Shown: in pieces, positions 33,319 to 46,945 of the stretch | How positions within the stretch are numbered: position 1 is the first letter of the stretch | Layout of the letters: every line of letters starts with the position of its first letter | Source of the DNA: Apophysomyces variabilis | Lineage: Eukaryota > Mucoromycota > Mucoromycetes > Mucorales > Mucoraceae | Direction of reading: 5' to 3' | NCBI GenBank assembly: GCA_002749535.1 | Contig: MZZL01000138.1 | Coordinates: 310,001 to 374,000 of the forward strand | Length of the DNA stretch: 64,000 bases | Made by a program: the position numbers and the translations under genes | Notes under the pieces: generated by a model | What the model saw: only the letters and a program-made list of their open reading frames with translations | Database searches by the model: none | Told to the model about the DNA's origin: nothing

Positions 33319-35468
33319 ATTTTTCCAGACCTAAAATTTCGGAGTTTGTCGGAGCCGGAATCGGCGCATGAACGCAAAGACTCTTTTTGCTAAAGCCTTC
33401 CAAGAAGTTCTCGAAGTTGCGATTGGTTTCCAAGAAGTCCCTAGATACTTCTCGCATCTTCAGCTTCGTAGAAAATTATAGAAATATCATACGTATAAAT
33501 AGTTTGGATAGTTCGTGAAAAATAAACATCATCGGATTCCCTCGCACACTTTTATCTTTTACTTCTGTTCCTTTACGATTTCTATATTCCAGCTTGATTG
33601 GCAACTCGCGTCCAAAACAGTAGCTGTGAATCGACTTTACGAAAACGACAAGTTGTACAAATTTTCAGCCAATAATATTTTGAGATTTAACTTCCTATTT
33701 TAATCCTGACGATGTCTTGCGCGTGTCGTGCGCGGTATTTCCTTCCTGATCTGGGTTTTCTTCCTGGCAAAGGTCAAACCCACTGGGGATCAAAGGTAAC
33801 AAAAGAGATAGAGAATAAACGGATGATTATCTTTATTGCTAAACAAATCTATGGATATTTATATTTTTTCTAGAACTAATTGTAACAATGCCGAGACGGC
33901 CGAGCATTCAAAATAAGTTAAATAAACGGACAAGAGATTATGTAATATTTCGCTGAGCATGGTCTTCCTGGAGATGTTGCTGTTTTGTGATGAAGACCGA
34001 TGCGTTAGACATTTGCCGGTTTTGGACCAAGGCCGATCTGACCAAAAGGTTTGTGTCACTACAATTTTGCAGGCACGACACGCGTTGGACTTCACGTTAA
34101 CTTTTTCTCTGTCTGATCAAGCCGATATCTCAGGAACGAAAAGATATAAATGAATAAAATCACCTATAAAATCATCATACTTCCCTATTGTATATGTTGA
34201 TTGATATTCTGCTCTTGGCATCTTGTGTGCTGATGATTGACTTTGCCAGTTAAGTGATTCATGAATCAGCCCTATGCACCGCGAAAACGACATTTTTAAG
34301 CACGCTTCCTTTGATATTTAACTACAAAACCACATCTTGGGATCCAGTCATACCGAGAAGGTACAGGCACGAACAAACGCATGATATGAAGACTACGACG
34401 TGTCTGTTTCCTACTGCGTTCAATGGTGTATTTGCGTCGTGTGGGTCGCGGTAGTTGTCGTTTTAATCCCAAATGGATATAACCTTACTGGTCAGGGGAC
34501 AAAGAAGGTGAATGGCTAATACAAACGGGTTTTGGTGAGATGTACATTTTCCGTGACTTTCATTGATCGTGTTATCGTAAGCTGGCCGGCTCTCTGGTCA
34601 TGCAGATCTACTATTTATTGAATTATATTTTGCGCCACTTTGAAACAAATTTTGAGTCGATGAAAGAACCAAGATAGTGGATGCAGAGATTGTGTTACCA
34701 TCTTTCCTTATTTATTTGAGAGAAAAAATAAAAATCCTATGGTGCTAAAGGAATAACTCTATCATCTGAAAACGAGAGAGCGAGCGAAGAAAGAAGAAAT
34801 GGGAGGGGGGAGGGACAATCTCTGGATCCACAATCCTTGGATAATGGTGTTAAGCGGTCGGCCTACGGCCTCCACTAAAAGAACACATGGCTAACTATTC
34901 GTCAGTGTAATTCCGGTATGCACCGCGTTTATTCTTGCGAATTCGAACTTTAATTGCCCGTCAAAAACTTTGTTGCGAGTCGCTTGCAAGCACGCTTATA
35001 GAAGCATTGCTATTGCACATTCAACAAACTGTAACGGACTATAGCAAAAGTGATGGATGAAATAGTATATGAGGATGATCCATAACTTTCGATACAAGGC
35101 GCGGTATTATACAGACAACTATCATGAACATATCGATGGGCAAATCGTTCCTTATCTGACTTTAGCCTTGGGTAAGGTCAATGATAATCTGCTAATTTTA
35201 TGTGAAACCTGTCTTTGTGCGACTTTTAGTTTACACTGTCCTGTAAGATAAATGTTGTCATTACAAGAAAAAAAAAGGTTTAATATTAGTACACCTGGGC
35301 GTTATCATCGTTTCTTCCTTGTTATTTCTTCTTTTACTGTTGAATTCATCATGGATGATTTTGCGTATTATATGCGTTCGCTTATCTGGTCTTTTTTCAT
35401 GTTGTCTCTGACCGCCTTGACAGGCAAAGACTAAATTCAGATGAAAAAGAAAAAAAAAAGCCGCTGAT
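33319..35468. other. Intergenic between tRNA-Thr and Fanzor copy 2
   Basis: About 2.1 kb without a supported gene. At 34801-34816 a G-rich run (GGG A GGGGGG A GGG) could form a G-quadruplex. GGCCTACGGCC near 34860 is a small hairpin. Short ORFs show no family resemblance. Confidence 0.45.
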
Positions 35469-38185
35469 ATGGAATTACAGAAGCAGCTACAAGAGGAGGA
35501 AAGGTTAAAAAAAGGTACGTACACATCCTCATAAAAGAAAGTTAACTGACAGCAACCAATCTCAGCAAATCAGTCTCAGTGTAACTCTTGTAAACTCTGG
35601 GGGCATCAAAGCATGAAGTCGAAACTGTGTCCAATGTGAGAAGTCAAAGGTTTGCAATGCACATTGCTATATAGTGTATCACGCTTAAAGTATGCCCAAT
35701 AGCTGGTACTAAGCGGACGCGCCAGCCAGAAGTTCAGAGTGTGGCGCTCAAAAAAGCAAAGAAAACGGGTCGAGCGAGTAAAGCAAGCAAGTTCCAGTAA
35801 TACAGCCTTTATAGCAAATCCATGTCCTGCATGTGGTTCCACTGAACACAGAAGTACCCGAGCGAAGAGTTGGCCTGCGACACACTAAGTCGACCGAGGA
35901 GATATTAGAAGATCAACTCCGGAAAGGTTTCGAAACATTCACTCCAAAAGCTCCTCTACATTCCGTTGTCGTTGAAGCACATCGAGATCAGCTTCAAAGA
36001 AAAGTTCAAGAGCTTTCACAACATACGAGAGAGGTGATTGCAAAAACTCAACTGTTTGTCAACCAGTATATACTTGATCATCAAGTAATCCCACCCATCT
36101 GTTTCACTCAAAATTTCTTCTATCGGGTTACGCAACTTGTGCTCAACAAGTCAATGACAACTAAAAACAATAAAATGCCAACAGACCTTAGCAGCTCGTG
36201 GAGAGAATTTCGTGACAAGCACCCTCAGATGCAACAAGCGCCCAACACACAACTAAGATCATCTAATGTATTGTCAGAAGCTTGTGTATTGCTGGCCACA
36301 TGCTATTCAAACAATATAGTCGAAAATTTCGAAACTCGGGTGCGTTCATTTGTTGAACATAAGCTGTCAATAGCGTTTCCGGTATGTATCGTGTTTTGCT
36401 ATATCTGAACTAAGTTTCATCGTATATAGAATATGAATAAAACTGAGATACAAAATATTGCATGGGAATATGCCTTCGAACGCATCGCTGGTGGATCCCC
36501 TCAATGGCCTAATTTGATTGAACCGGATTTGCCTTTAGTGGCTATTGTCGATAAGATTTGTGATGAGTTTAGAGGCACTGACGCCTAAGCCTGCCACGGA
36601 GCAAGCCATATCGGCATCTCCTGGCGCGTATATTCCGACGTTAAAATACATCCTGTCTTCCTATGAAGAAGAGCACAAGGTCGTTGCTGCTTCCGAAAAA
36701 AGTTCTAGTGATACAACTCTGCCTCGTCTTTTCTCGATTTCACCAAAACCAAGTTGCAAGTGGCGTTTTGTTTCAATAAATGCCAAACTTTTGGCAAGTC
36801 TGTTATCCATTCGAGAACCAACACAGCCGAGCGAATACCCACGAGTATTTTTTGAAGCGCTTGATCTTACTCGTTTCGGATTTAATAGGTATGGGAAATA
36901 GCGATAGTTACCTTTAATTTCAAACACTCACTCTGTGTTAATATATACGTACAGCCTGGGAGATTTTACCGGGAATGGAAATCACCCTTTCGCATGCAGA
37001 ATTCTTTCTGATGGATTTGCAGTAAATCTAGTGTTCGCAAGAAAACAAAAGGAAAAGGTGCCGGCAACGGAAATTGACCTCGAAGACTTTACCATTAATG
37101 AAGTCGAGCAGTGGTTCGAACCGTGGGCCGTGGATCCGGGGTTGAATCAAATATACACAGCTGCAGACGGTAGTGGCTCACAGAGGCATCAAGTACGCCT
37201 TGTGTCGACAAAAGAGTATTATGCCATGACTGGCTCTACGCGGAGAGCGAAGAAACTCAAAAAATAGAAGGATGCGGCGGGTATCACTCGTATCGAGACC
37301 GGTTTAGAGAGTTGTAAAACAGCATCTTCAGAGAAACATCATCAGTTCGTGGAGTGCTTCGCCCAGAATTTTCCAGTATTGACAGCTTTTTACGGGCCCG
37401 GCATGGCTGAGAAGCGTTTCCACAATTACCAAGGAGTACAACATGCTCGTGAAGAGCTCGTTGATGTGTTAGTCAACGGTGGAAAAAAGTACTGCAAGCA
37501 GCGGCGAAGAAAGACTCGAAAGAATAGACGAAAGAGGAAGGGAAAGACTCTGAAACGGCGAGAACAAAAGAAGTTGAAATGGCGATCAGGGTCAGAGACT
37601 AAGTGCAAAGTACTGAAATAAGTGATATTAACGAAATCTTCTAACCTAGGCCACAAGAATCTGGAATCAGATCAACGCAAAATAAACCGCACCCAAGCAC
37701 AAAGAAATGGCATCCAAAGGCATTTCAAGCAAGCAAAAAAATACCATTAAACGCATTCGGATCAGCAATGTTTGGTGCGAGTGGACATGCGTCAAGAAAG
37801 GGCAAGCGTGCTGCGTTAGTCAACACCTGTTGGAAAATGCTAAAGAGAAGAGAAAGGAGAGGGGAATTGATTGCAACAACAGTCGATGAATTTTACACGT
37901 CTCAGGTTTGTTGTCTTTTGCTTCGTATGTACCCTCATGGTTTATCTATAGGTGTGCAACAGCTGCCTTCAGAGAGGGTTGGAGAAAGTCACCACATCCG
38001 ATTCTGTGTCCCACCATGGTATAGTAGTTTGCAAGCACTGCCGTACACTATGGCAATGGGACATTAATTCGGCAAAAAACATGTTCTATATTGCAAACTC
38101 GGTTTGGCGCGGACAAGGTCGCCCCATAGAATTCTGCCGTCAGGCTAAAAACGATATCGCCACTACGAATGTGGTTTCGTCGTAA
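35469..38185 (+). pseudogene. Fanzor-like (eukaryotic TnpB homolog) RNA-guided nuclease gene, copy 2, catalytic motifs intact
   Basis: N-terminus: a short charged exon (35469-35514), then two zinc knuckles, CNSCKLWGHQSMKSKLCP (from 35584) and CPACGSTEHRSTRAKSWP (35826-35879, last Cys replaced by Trp). A long helical region follows (35833-36410; intron about 36380-36430). Next come YIPTLKYILSSYEEEHK and RFVSINAKLLASLL, the strand FACRILSDGFAVNLVFARKQ, and RuvC-I WAVDPG with Asp at 37133-37135. Then RHQVRLVSTKEYYAM, a very basic stretch, and GSAMFGASGHASRKGKRAA. DEFYTSQ is joined by an intron (37907-37951) to the zinc finger CNSC...CKHC. RuvC-III reads WDINSAKNM with Asp at 38060-38062. Breaks as assembled: TGA near 35637, frame changes near 35873 and 36575, an in-frame TAG at 37265-37267, and a frame change at the A7 run 37735-37741. 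Key residues survive, so decay is recent or partly sequencing error. Confidence 0.82.
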
Positions 38186-41100
38186 CAAGGATTTAGATTT
38201 ATACGTCTCGAACGGTAAGTTCAATACTTTAAATTCACATTTTTCTAACTACTGGACTTTTCACCTTGCCCAACCTTTTCTTGTGCATATCATCTGGGTA
38301 AGTAAGAAATTATTATCCTGGGGAAGCAATGTTCTCACAAGCCCTTTATCTATATCATTTCCAGTTGACGCAAACTATTTCTCTAAACAACGCAAATTGT
38401 TATGCAATAGACAGTACATAGAGAGACTAGTCCTTCTGCACTCGCTTCGCTCGTTCCGTTACAGCCGCGTGGGGCTGCAGGAAATGAATTTTTGGTGATT
38501 TCTAGCGTATGTTTACGGTAACATAATATATTGCTAAAAATGTAGCCCTCATTTTATGTAAGATATTGAAGAGGTGTACGTAAGTGATTGATATGATATG
38601 GTGTTGTGAAATAAAGATGCACCAAGTAATACTAATAGTTTAAAACGCGAAAAACGATCTGGAGACATAAGGACGTAAATAAGCCAGTATCGCTTGTGGA
38701 CAACGATTTCAGATAGGAAAAAAAAAGAGCAGAATGAATGTTTGAAGCCTAGGTATCTGCCTCGTATAACATAGCTTCTGAACCTTGATCTTACGTTAAA
38801 AAATTACAGAGCGAAGGAAAAAGTTAGCATAGCAATGATTACTTCTGTTGGCAATAGAATATGTAAGAAACAGAGATAAATTGACAGTGTTCACTGAAGG
38901 TACATGTCTCTAGGAACAAAGCAATAGTCCTCCATATAAGGATCTTATCATTGAGCATTTTTATCGTATATAAAACCGATGGAGGTCAATTAGACAATAT
39001 ATTCAACTACTCATTGCACTTTTGCAAAGCACTTGACCCTTCTCATTACTGCTAAAGTTTTTACACAATGCCTATTTAACTGTCCTTCGTAATATCTTCT
39101 ACCCACTTATTGCAGCTCAGCTCTCTTGACCCACACATCAAAATTGCATACACATACCAAGTTGCTACTGAGAACAACAGGACCCTTTGGCCTTCTTGGA
39201 AAGCGTCAGACGATATCTCTAACAAATTTATTCCTCTAATTCATTGCTGGACGTATTCTTTTCTCCTAAATAAAGGCTTCTATATATCAACTGAAGAGTA
39301 AGACGGTCGAACCAGCTTGCAGGAAACTGGTTGTATTACCGGCAAAATGTTTTTGCCCTCAAAAATTACCCGAAAATACAGTATACTAATAGAGAGATTC
39401 ATCATCTCGTGACTCATACCCAGTAACTGTGTTACCAGTCGAAAATGTGGAACGTACGAATTCCAAAAGCGGCAAAAGAACGAGAAACCGTTGATGATCA
39501 TCCCGAGAATAATTCGGCGGAATCACCAAGGTAATCTAACGATAGATACGAATGAGTTAAAAAGCAAATGATCGATATTTTACAATATTAGTTTCAAGTA
39601 CGTGTTCCAACCTATTTGTCCTTTAAAGGTTAGCTTTCCAGTGTTCCTAACTGGCCAGACTGTCCTCATCAACAAAGCCTAGATCAAGAAATGAATTGCT
39701 ATTAATGCCACTGACAGTTTTTAGGCGGGAATCTCAACCAAAGGAGACCAATTGAAAAAAAAAAAGGACAAATAAAGTTCCCAGAATGATGCTGTTTTGA
39801 ACTTCAAATTTATTGAAGCCGTCCGGATTTTACTTATTGCGTCCTTCTCGAGCACAACGCTGGCACATGTGTTAACCTTACAATGAAACTTTGCACTATC
39901 TTTGCGCTTTTGCAACGCACTAAACGCTTCCTTCCTATACACTATATTGTTAGCATATGAGGAATCTTTTTTTTTGTCGTGCGTGGTCAGCCAGCTATAT
40001 CAAATTTCATTGCTTCGAATGTCATAAGGAAAGTTAATCCAAAAAAAAAGATGATTTGTTCTAATCACCCATTCATTAGAAACATCAGTACACAGAACGC
40101 TGCCGCGAAGTCCTCTACGTCCTAACCCCATATAACTGCCTATTCCCACTTGTTGTATCTTATGAGAAAAAGCTGATTTAGATTTTTCTCTTCAGTCTTT
40201 CAGCCACAGTGTTGGCTTCTGTGATTGAGCGGATTTCGTAAAGGATCCTCTTCAATGATTCATAATTTTCAGATACTGTTAAACAAGATAAAGGAGTATG
40301 TAATGAATGGCGGCGTTCGGTATTGTTGATGCATTGTTCTTATAAAATGAAGATCGCATACCAATTACGTACAAATGCATGTTTTTTTAGGGTCTTTGCT
40401 GGTTTGCAAGGATCTTTAAACCTTTCGATTCGAAAATTTCGCATATATGCCTTTTTTGACTCATGCATCGGTAGACAACATTTGAACCGGATCGAGGCTG
40501 ACCCAGCAATATCTAAAAGCGCACGCTAGAAATTTTAGATTACACCATGTTCCTGGCACATGCATTGACGGAATTCTTGTGCGGTAAAAATGAGGTCCGT
40601 GTGAAATGCAGCCGACAACCGAGAAGAAAGTACGGTGCAGTAAAGATAGATAATTGCTGTTTATCACTGTCAACTAAACTGTGGCTGCAGACACAATGGT
40701 AGTATTAGTGCAAGATATGCTCTGCGCATTTCCGACGTGCTTCATGCTGTGTCCACTTTTTTCACGTGAATATGTACATCCTGCCACTGTTTCTCGAATC
40801 TTCATGTTAATCTTTTTTCTTGGAAGAAAACCAAGTAAGAAGCAGCTACTATTTGCTTGAGCACGGAATAGTTTGTTTGCTTTTACATTAGTTCTATATC
40901 TACTCTATTCCGTCACTCCAACCCGCTAAGTGAGCCCTTTTAATAAGATGGGAAATTGTCTTGCTTGTTCGCGCGGATGACGGACAGTGCTAATGCATAC
41001 TATTGCAATTGTAGATATTGATAGCTGATTTGTCGTGAGGAGTCTAATGTTGACTGACACGGAATAGCCTAGATTATCCATATCATCTAAATCTCAGGTT

Positions 41101-41545
41101 CCAAGGTGATGTTCAGGTACAGATAACCCAATTAAGAGGTAGATCTTTGTTATCTATCGTTTGTCCGGTGTGATGGGGAGAGGGGGAGAAGGCACCTGAA
41201 AAGTTTAAAAGATCGATCCTCGGAACCATTCCAAATGAGGAGCAATTTTGTTTGAACCGTCATTTGCCATCATTTAGCTCTAGAAAGCGGGAGATATTTT
41301 ATATGCGGCAGTGACTCTGTTAGTTTTATGAAGTACAAAGCGCACTTAGATTTAAAAGGACCCGACTCGCGACAAGATGTGCTCTGCGTCAGTACAGGAT
41401 GTTTGTATTTAGGTGGACACCTATAATTTGTGGGGATAAAAAAAAAAAGGTCGGGAGCCCATATCTTTCAGTGTGTGGTTTGCCCAACCGTTCTTCTCTT
41501 TTCCCTTTTCCTCTCTCTCTCTTTCTCTTTCCTTCCTTTTCCCCG
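38186..41545. other. Long gene-free stretch after Fanzor copy 2
   Basis: About 3.3 kb with only short unrecognised ORFs. The first 300 bases contain a GC-richer, self-complementary segment (38431-38485). The remainder is AT-rich and could contain degraded element DNA. The last 60 bases before 41546 are a C/T-rich leader (TTCCTCTCTCTC). Confidence 0.5.
38431..38485 (+). other. Self-complementary segment 3' of Fanzor copy 2
   Basis: CTGCA (38436) and TGCAG (38476) can pair. Inside them CAGCC (38462) can pair with GGCTG, and CTCGCTTCGCTCG is an internal near-repeat. GC content is well above the flanks. Fanzor/TnpB guide RNAs end just 3' of the gene, so this is a candidate structured part of such an RNA. 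This is inference from position only. Confidence 0.3.
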
Positions 41546-43003
41546 ATGGTCGAAATGATCCTCCAAAAGACCTGGACAATCCAACAGTTATTTCGATTCC
41601 TTGACCATAATAAAGACGGTCTTATCGATGCCCGTGATCTCGTGGCGGCCTGTATGGATCCAAATGCACCTTCGACAATGGACCAGGTTCGGCCCTAAAA
41701 GAAATAGTGGGATAACATAGCCCTTGGCACTGAACTTAATACACACATAAATTTAGGTCACCCTCGACGGCCTCAAGCAACTGCAAACGACATCTACCGT
41801 TCAGCTCTCCTATAATGAGTTCGCCCTGTTGATGGATCAACACGCCATTCCAGACAGCGAAATGACCGCTGAACACATTGGAAAGGTGTTGACTGTCGTG
41901 GCCCAAGCTACCACACAGGCGAAAACGACCGTATTTTCGAATACCATGAAGCATCTTATTGCAGGAGGCATGGCCGGAGCAGTATCACGAACGGTCGTCA
42001 GTCCTATGGAACGAATGAAAATTCTCTTCCAGGTAACTCGGACGAACCTACCCCTTTGGTTCCGCATGTGCTTATCATGAAGAGCCAAAATAGGTACAAG
42101 GTCCCGAACCTGCGGCTTACGAGGGGGTCCTGCCGACCTTGGCAAAAATGTGGCGAGAAGAGGGGCTGATGGGTTTTATGCGGGGAAATGGCACCAACGT
42201 TATCCGGATCATACCCTATAGTGCTTCTCAATTTGCTGCTTATGAATATTTTAAAGCCTTATTGATGGAACCGGGCAGATCCGAATTAGACACCACTAGA
42301 AGACTCACCGCAGGCGGTCTTGCGGGTGTGGTGTCGGTTGCATGTACATATCCATTGGATATGGTCAGAACCCGGCTGTCAATCCAGTCGGCTACCCTTC
42401 AAGGCAATCTACGTAATAGCAGTCAGCAAAAGAAACTGCCTGGAATTTTGCCGACCATGATGCAGATTTATAGGACAGAGGGTGGCTGGCTCGGTCTTTA
42501 CCGTGGGTTATGGCCTACAACACTGGTAAGCCACCCACGCTTGAAGAGAAAGAAGTTCCCAAAGCTGATCTCCAAAATATGTTAGGGTGTTGCTCCTTAT
42601 GTGGCTCTCAACTTTCAATGTTATGAAGGTCTGAAAGCCTACATGATACCACCCGATAGTGATCAGCCATCAGCCACCAGAAAATTGATCTGTGGTGCTC
42701 TTGCAGGATCTATTGCGCAAACGATCACTTACCCTCTTGGTACTACTGGCATCGAAAATTAGGTTACTTTTTATTAACGGAAATGGACTAGATGTTTTAA
42801 GGCGGCGAATGCAGGTCACGGGGATGGCTTCCATGCAGTACAAATACACAGGAACTTGGGATGCAATCCGCACTATGATTCAAAAGGAAGGCATCAAGAG
42901 CATGTACAAAGGCCTTATCCCTAATTATCTCAAGGTTGCGCCTGCAATCGGCGTCAGTTTTGTCACCTACGAGTGGTGCAAAGACATTATGCAGCCTTTA
43001 TGA
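41546..43003 (+). CDS. Mitochondrial carrier (SLC25) with N-terminal EF-hand
   Basis: Inner-membrane solute carrier of about 400 residues, at least five exons (first 41546-41686). The N-terminus holds a canonical EF-hand loop, DHNKDGLIDARD, then a second helical half-domain without a clear loop. Three carrier repeats follow, each with the PX[DE]XX[KR] signature: SPMERMKILFQ, YPLDMVRTRL and YPLDVLRRRM (the last split by an intron). RGNGTNVIRIIPYSASQFAAYEYFK and the first signature resemble yeast Ypr011c and the SLC25A42/SLC25A24 group. Transport of adenine nucleotides, PAPS/APS or CoA is known in that group; the substrate here is not decided. The calcium site suggests Ca-tuned transport, as in SCaMCs. 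Confidence 0.88.
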
Positions 43004-43130
43004 ACTGCCTCTAATAGATTTTTCTTATACTCAACTAGATCCCCTTCCTTTCCCTTTGGGCTTTATGCGTTTGCTTTTTTTTCTCCTCTGTTTAGATTTG
43101 TACCTTTTACTGTATTCAACCATTAAATGA

Positions 43131-44642
43131 CTAAATCTTCAATGCAGCTAGGTCTGTGGCTACTTTACTGGGGTCAAATTCCCAAATGACAACCTTGCCG
43201 TCAACACCACATGTCGAGAAACTGGTTACATTTTCGCGTGAACCGGCATATACGCGGATTTCGCTGTGATAGGACATTAGCCAAATAATCACCGTCTTTG
43301 TCTTTTAAGAACTTCTTACTTTATCGTGTTCTGATGTGTTGTCAACAGATCGGTATCCTTCTCAGCCTGACCACGGTAATCCATTGCCTTGAATCGGCTT
43401 AACACTGAAGCAGTGCTTGTGACCTTCTTGCGACCTTCATCCAGCGATCCCGCCACATGCCTATAAAATGCCAAGTCAACTTGGAACAAAGCGCCTCTTC
43501 GTATCTATTACGTACCAATCCTGGCCAGTAGAAGTTTCCACAAGGATAGGAGCACAGTCAAATCCAGCGGCCACGATCTGACGTTCGTTTGTCCAGATCA
43601 AGGAACGAACTGGCAGGGTAGCCATGGGCACCGTTAGCAGCACGTGCTGGCCGTCTTGTCCCGGGTAAGCGATGTTAATAGATGCATCATGACCTTAGTA
43701 ACCAAGAAAAGAAAGAAGAGATCCAATAATGGTAAGTTTCGAGACGAACTATTTATCTAGACAATCCTAACCTGCAAAGGCAAGAGAGTCACCCGAAGGA
43801 GAAAATGCCACTGCATGAACCCAGCCTCCTCGGCCATTGCTGAACTCGCCACAGACCGTGTTAAAAGGCAACTTGTCACCCCAAACGGTCGGTGCAGGCC
43901 TAAAGATGGTTGACAGAATATCATTAGCCTATGATATCCTTTTTCTCGCCATGGTCACACTTCGTACTTCTTATCGAGACCCTTGATAAAGGATGAAAAC
44001 ACACGGGCTTTCATATCTGCAGATCCAGCGGCCAACAGGACATTGTTAGGATGCCAATCCAACGACAGAACAGTGCTGCGGATGGGTTTCTTTAGTTGTT
44101 TACTAGCCCACCAATCGTTATCTTCTTCAAAATAGCAGACAGCAATGCAACGAGCACCACTAGCGACAGCAAATTTATCCTCGTTAGGCGACCAACGGAC
44201 ATAAGTGGCTGCGCGGTTGATGCGCAGAAGAACCAATCCAGGCTTCCATACGCCCTGTTCAAGTGTCCAGACGTAGGCATTTCGGTCTTGCGAACAAGTG
44301 ACGATGCGGTTGGTTCCAGGTGCAAAGTCGATACTTGTGATGACCTTGTCGTGCTAAAAAAAAGGAGTCGGAAAAACGCAATCAATATCATGGTCACTTG
44401 TGTATAGACATGCATATGTACCCCTTTCAAAACAGCTTCAGGCTTGGTCACGGACTGGCCCGGTTCAAAGATGAGGGCTTCGTTGGTATTGGGACATACC
44501 ACCAACTCTAGTTTTATTTTATGCTTTTTAGTCCAAAGTAGCTTGTCAAACCTTTGAATATTTTCCTTTACTTACTATTCTTGCTGAATGAATGAGCTGT
44601 GATAGGTGTAGTTGCAATGTCGTAACAGATGGGGCTGGTCAT
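43131..44642 (-). CDS. ARPC1: Actin-related protein 2/3 complex subunit 1 (ARPC1/Arc40)
   Basis: WD40 beta-propeller subunit of the Arp2/3 complex, which nucleates branched actin at endocytic patches. Start at the ATG at 44642 ([19 protein letters not shown]), stop at 43131-43133 (...LAALKI). Diagnostic blocks: [64 protein letters not shown] and [21 protein letters not shown], nearly identical to animal and yeast ARPC1. Farther on come the insert with the WGDKLPF-type loop, a GRGGWVHAV block and [18 protein letters not shown] near the end. About six introns. It is convergent with the carrier gene to its left (127 bp between the stops), and its promoter is shared with kynurenine monooxygenase 1 to its right. 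Confidence 0.94.
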
Positions 44643-45121
44643 GGTGTTGTAGAGGACTCTAGGCAGTCAACTCTCTCAGTGTGTGTAAGAAGGGCAAAAC
44701 GCGAGGTCGGGAAACCAAAAGTCAATGGAAAGGGAATTGGTGTCACACGCAGCGCTCGTCCAATCGTGGGACTATAAAAAGTTACAATATGCTGGATGGG
44801 AAAAGGATCTTTTATAGGCACAATCCATGACAGAACCATATGGTACATACATGGTTATGTCGACATAGTGTGTGGACCTATTCGGATGTTTTGGGAATGG
44901 TACTGTAACAGAATAACAATAAATCCCCGTTCCTGGGATGATCATTGACATGCGTTGTCATCCAAATGCGCTTTGTAGGACACACTGCAAGGGAAATCAT
45001 TTGCTGTCAATTTGACTGTCAGAAACAGACCCATCGACCCCGCCACATATACTTCTTTTTTTTCACACGTTCGTTCTCTTCGTCTCTTCTTCCTCACTCT
45101 TGCTTATTCTCTCATTCATTC
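44643..45121. promoter_or_regulatory. Divergent promoter region between ARPC1 (-) and KMO 1 (+)
   Basis: The only spacer (479 bp) between two outward-facing start codons. The KMO side ends in a C/T-rich leader (TCTTCGTCTCTTCTTCC). No clear TATA box on that side. Confidence 0.45.
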
Positions 45122-46908
<1,787 letters not shown>

Positions 46909-46945
46909 AAATGTTTATCCAATAGACTACATATAAATATTTTTT

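Noticed and set aside
33257..33457. Minus-strand ORF containing LPSARIELATFCLLGRRSAN
   Set aside because: This is the antisense translation of the tRNA-Thr gene, a common false ORF.
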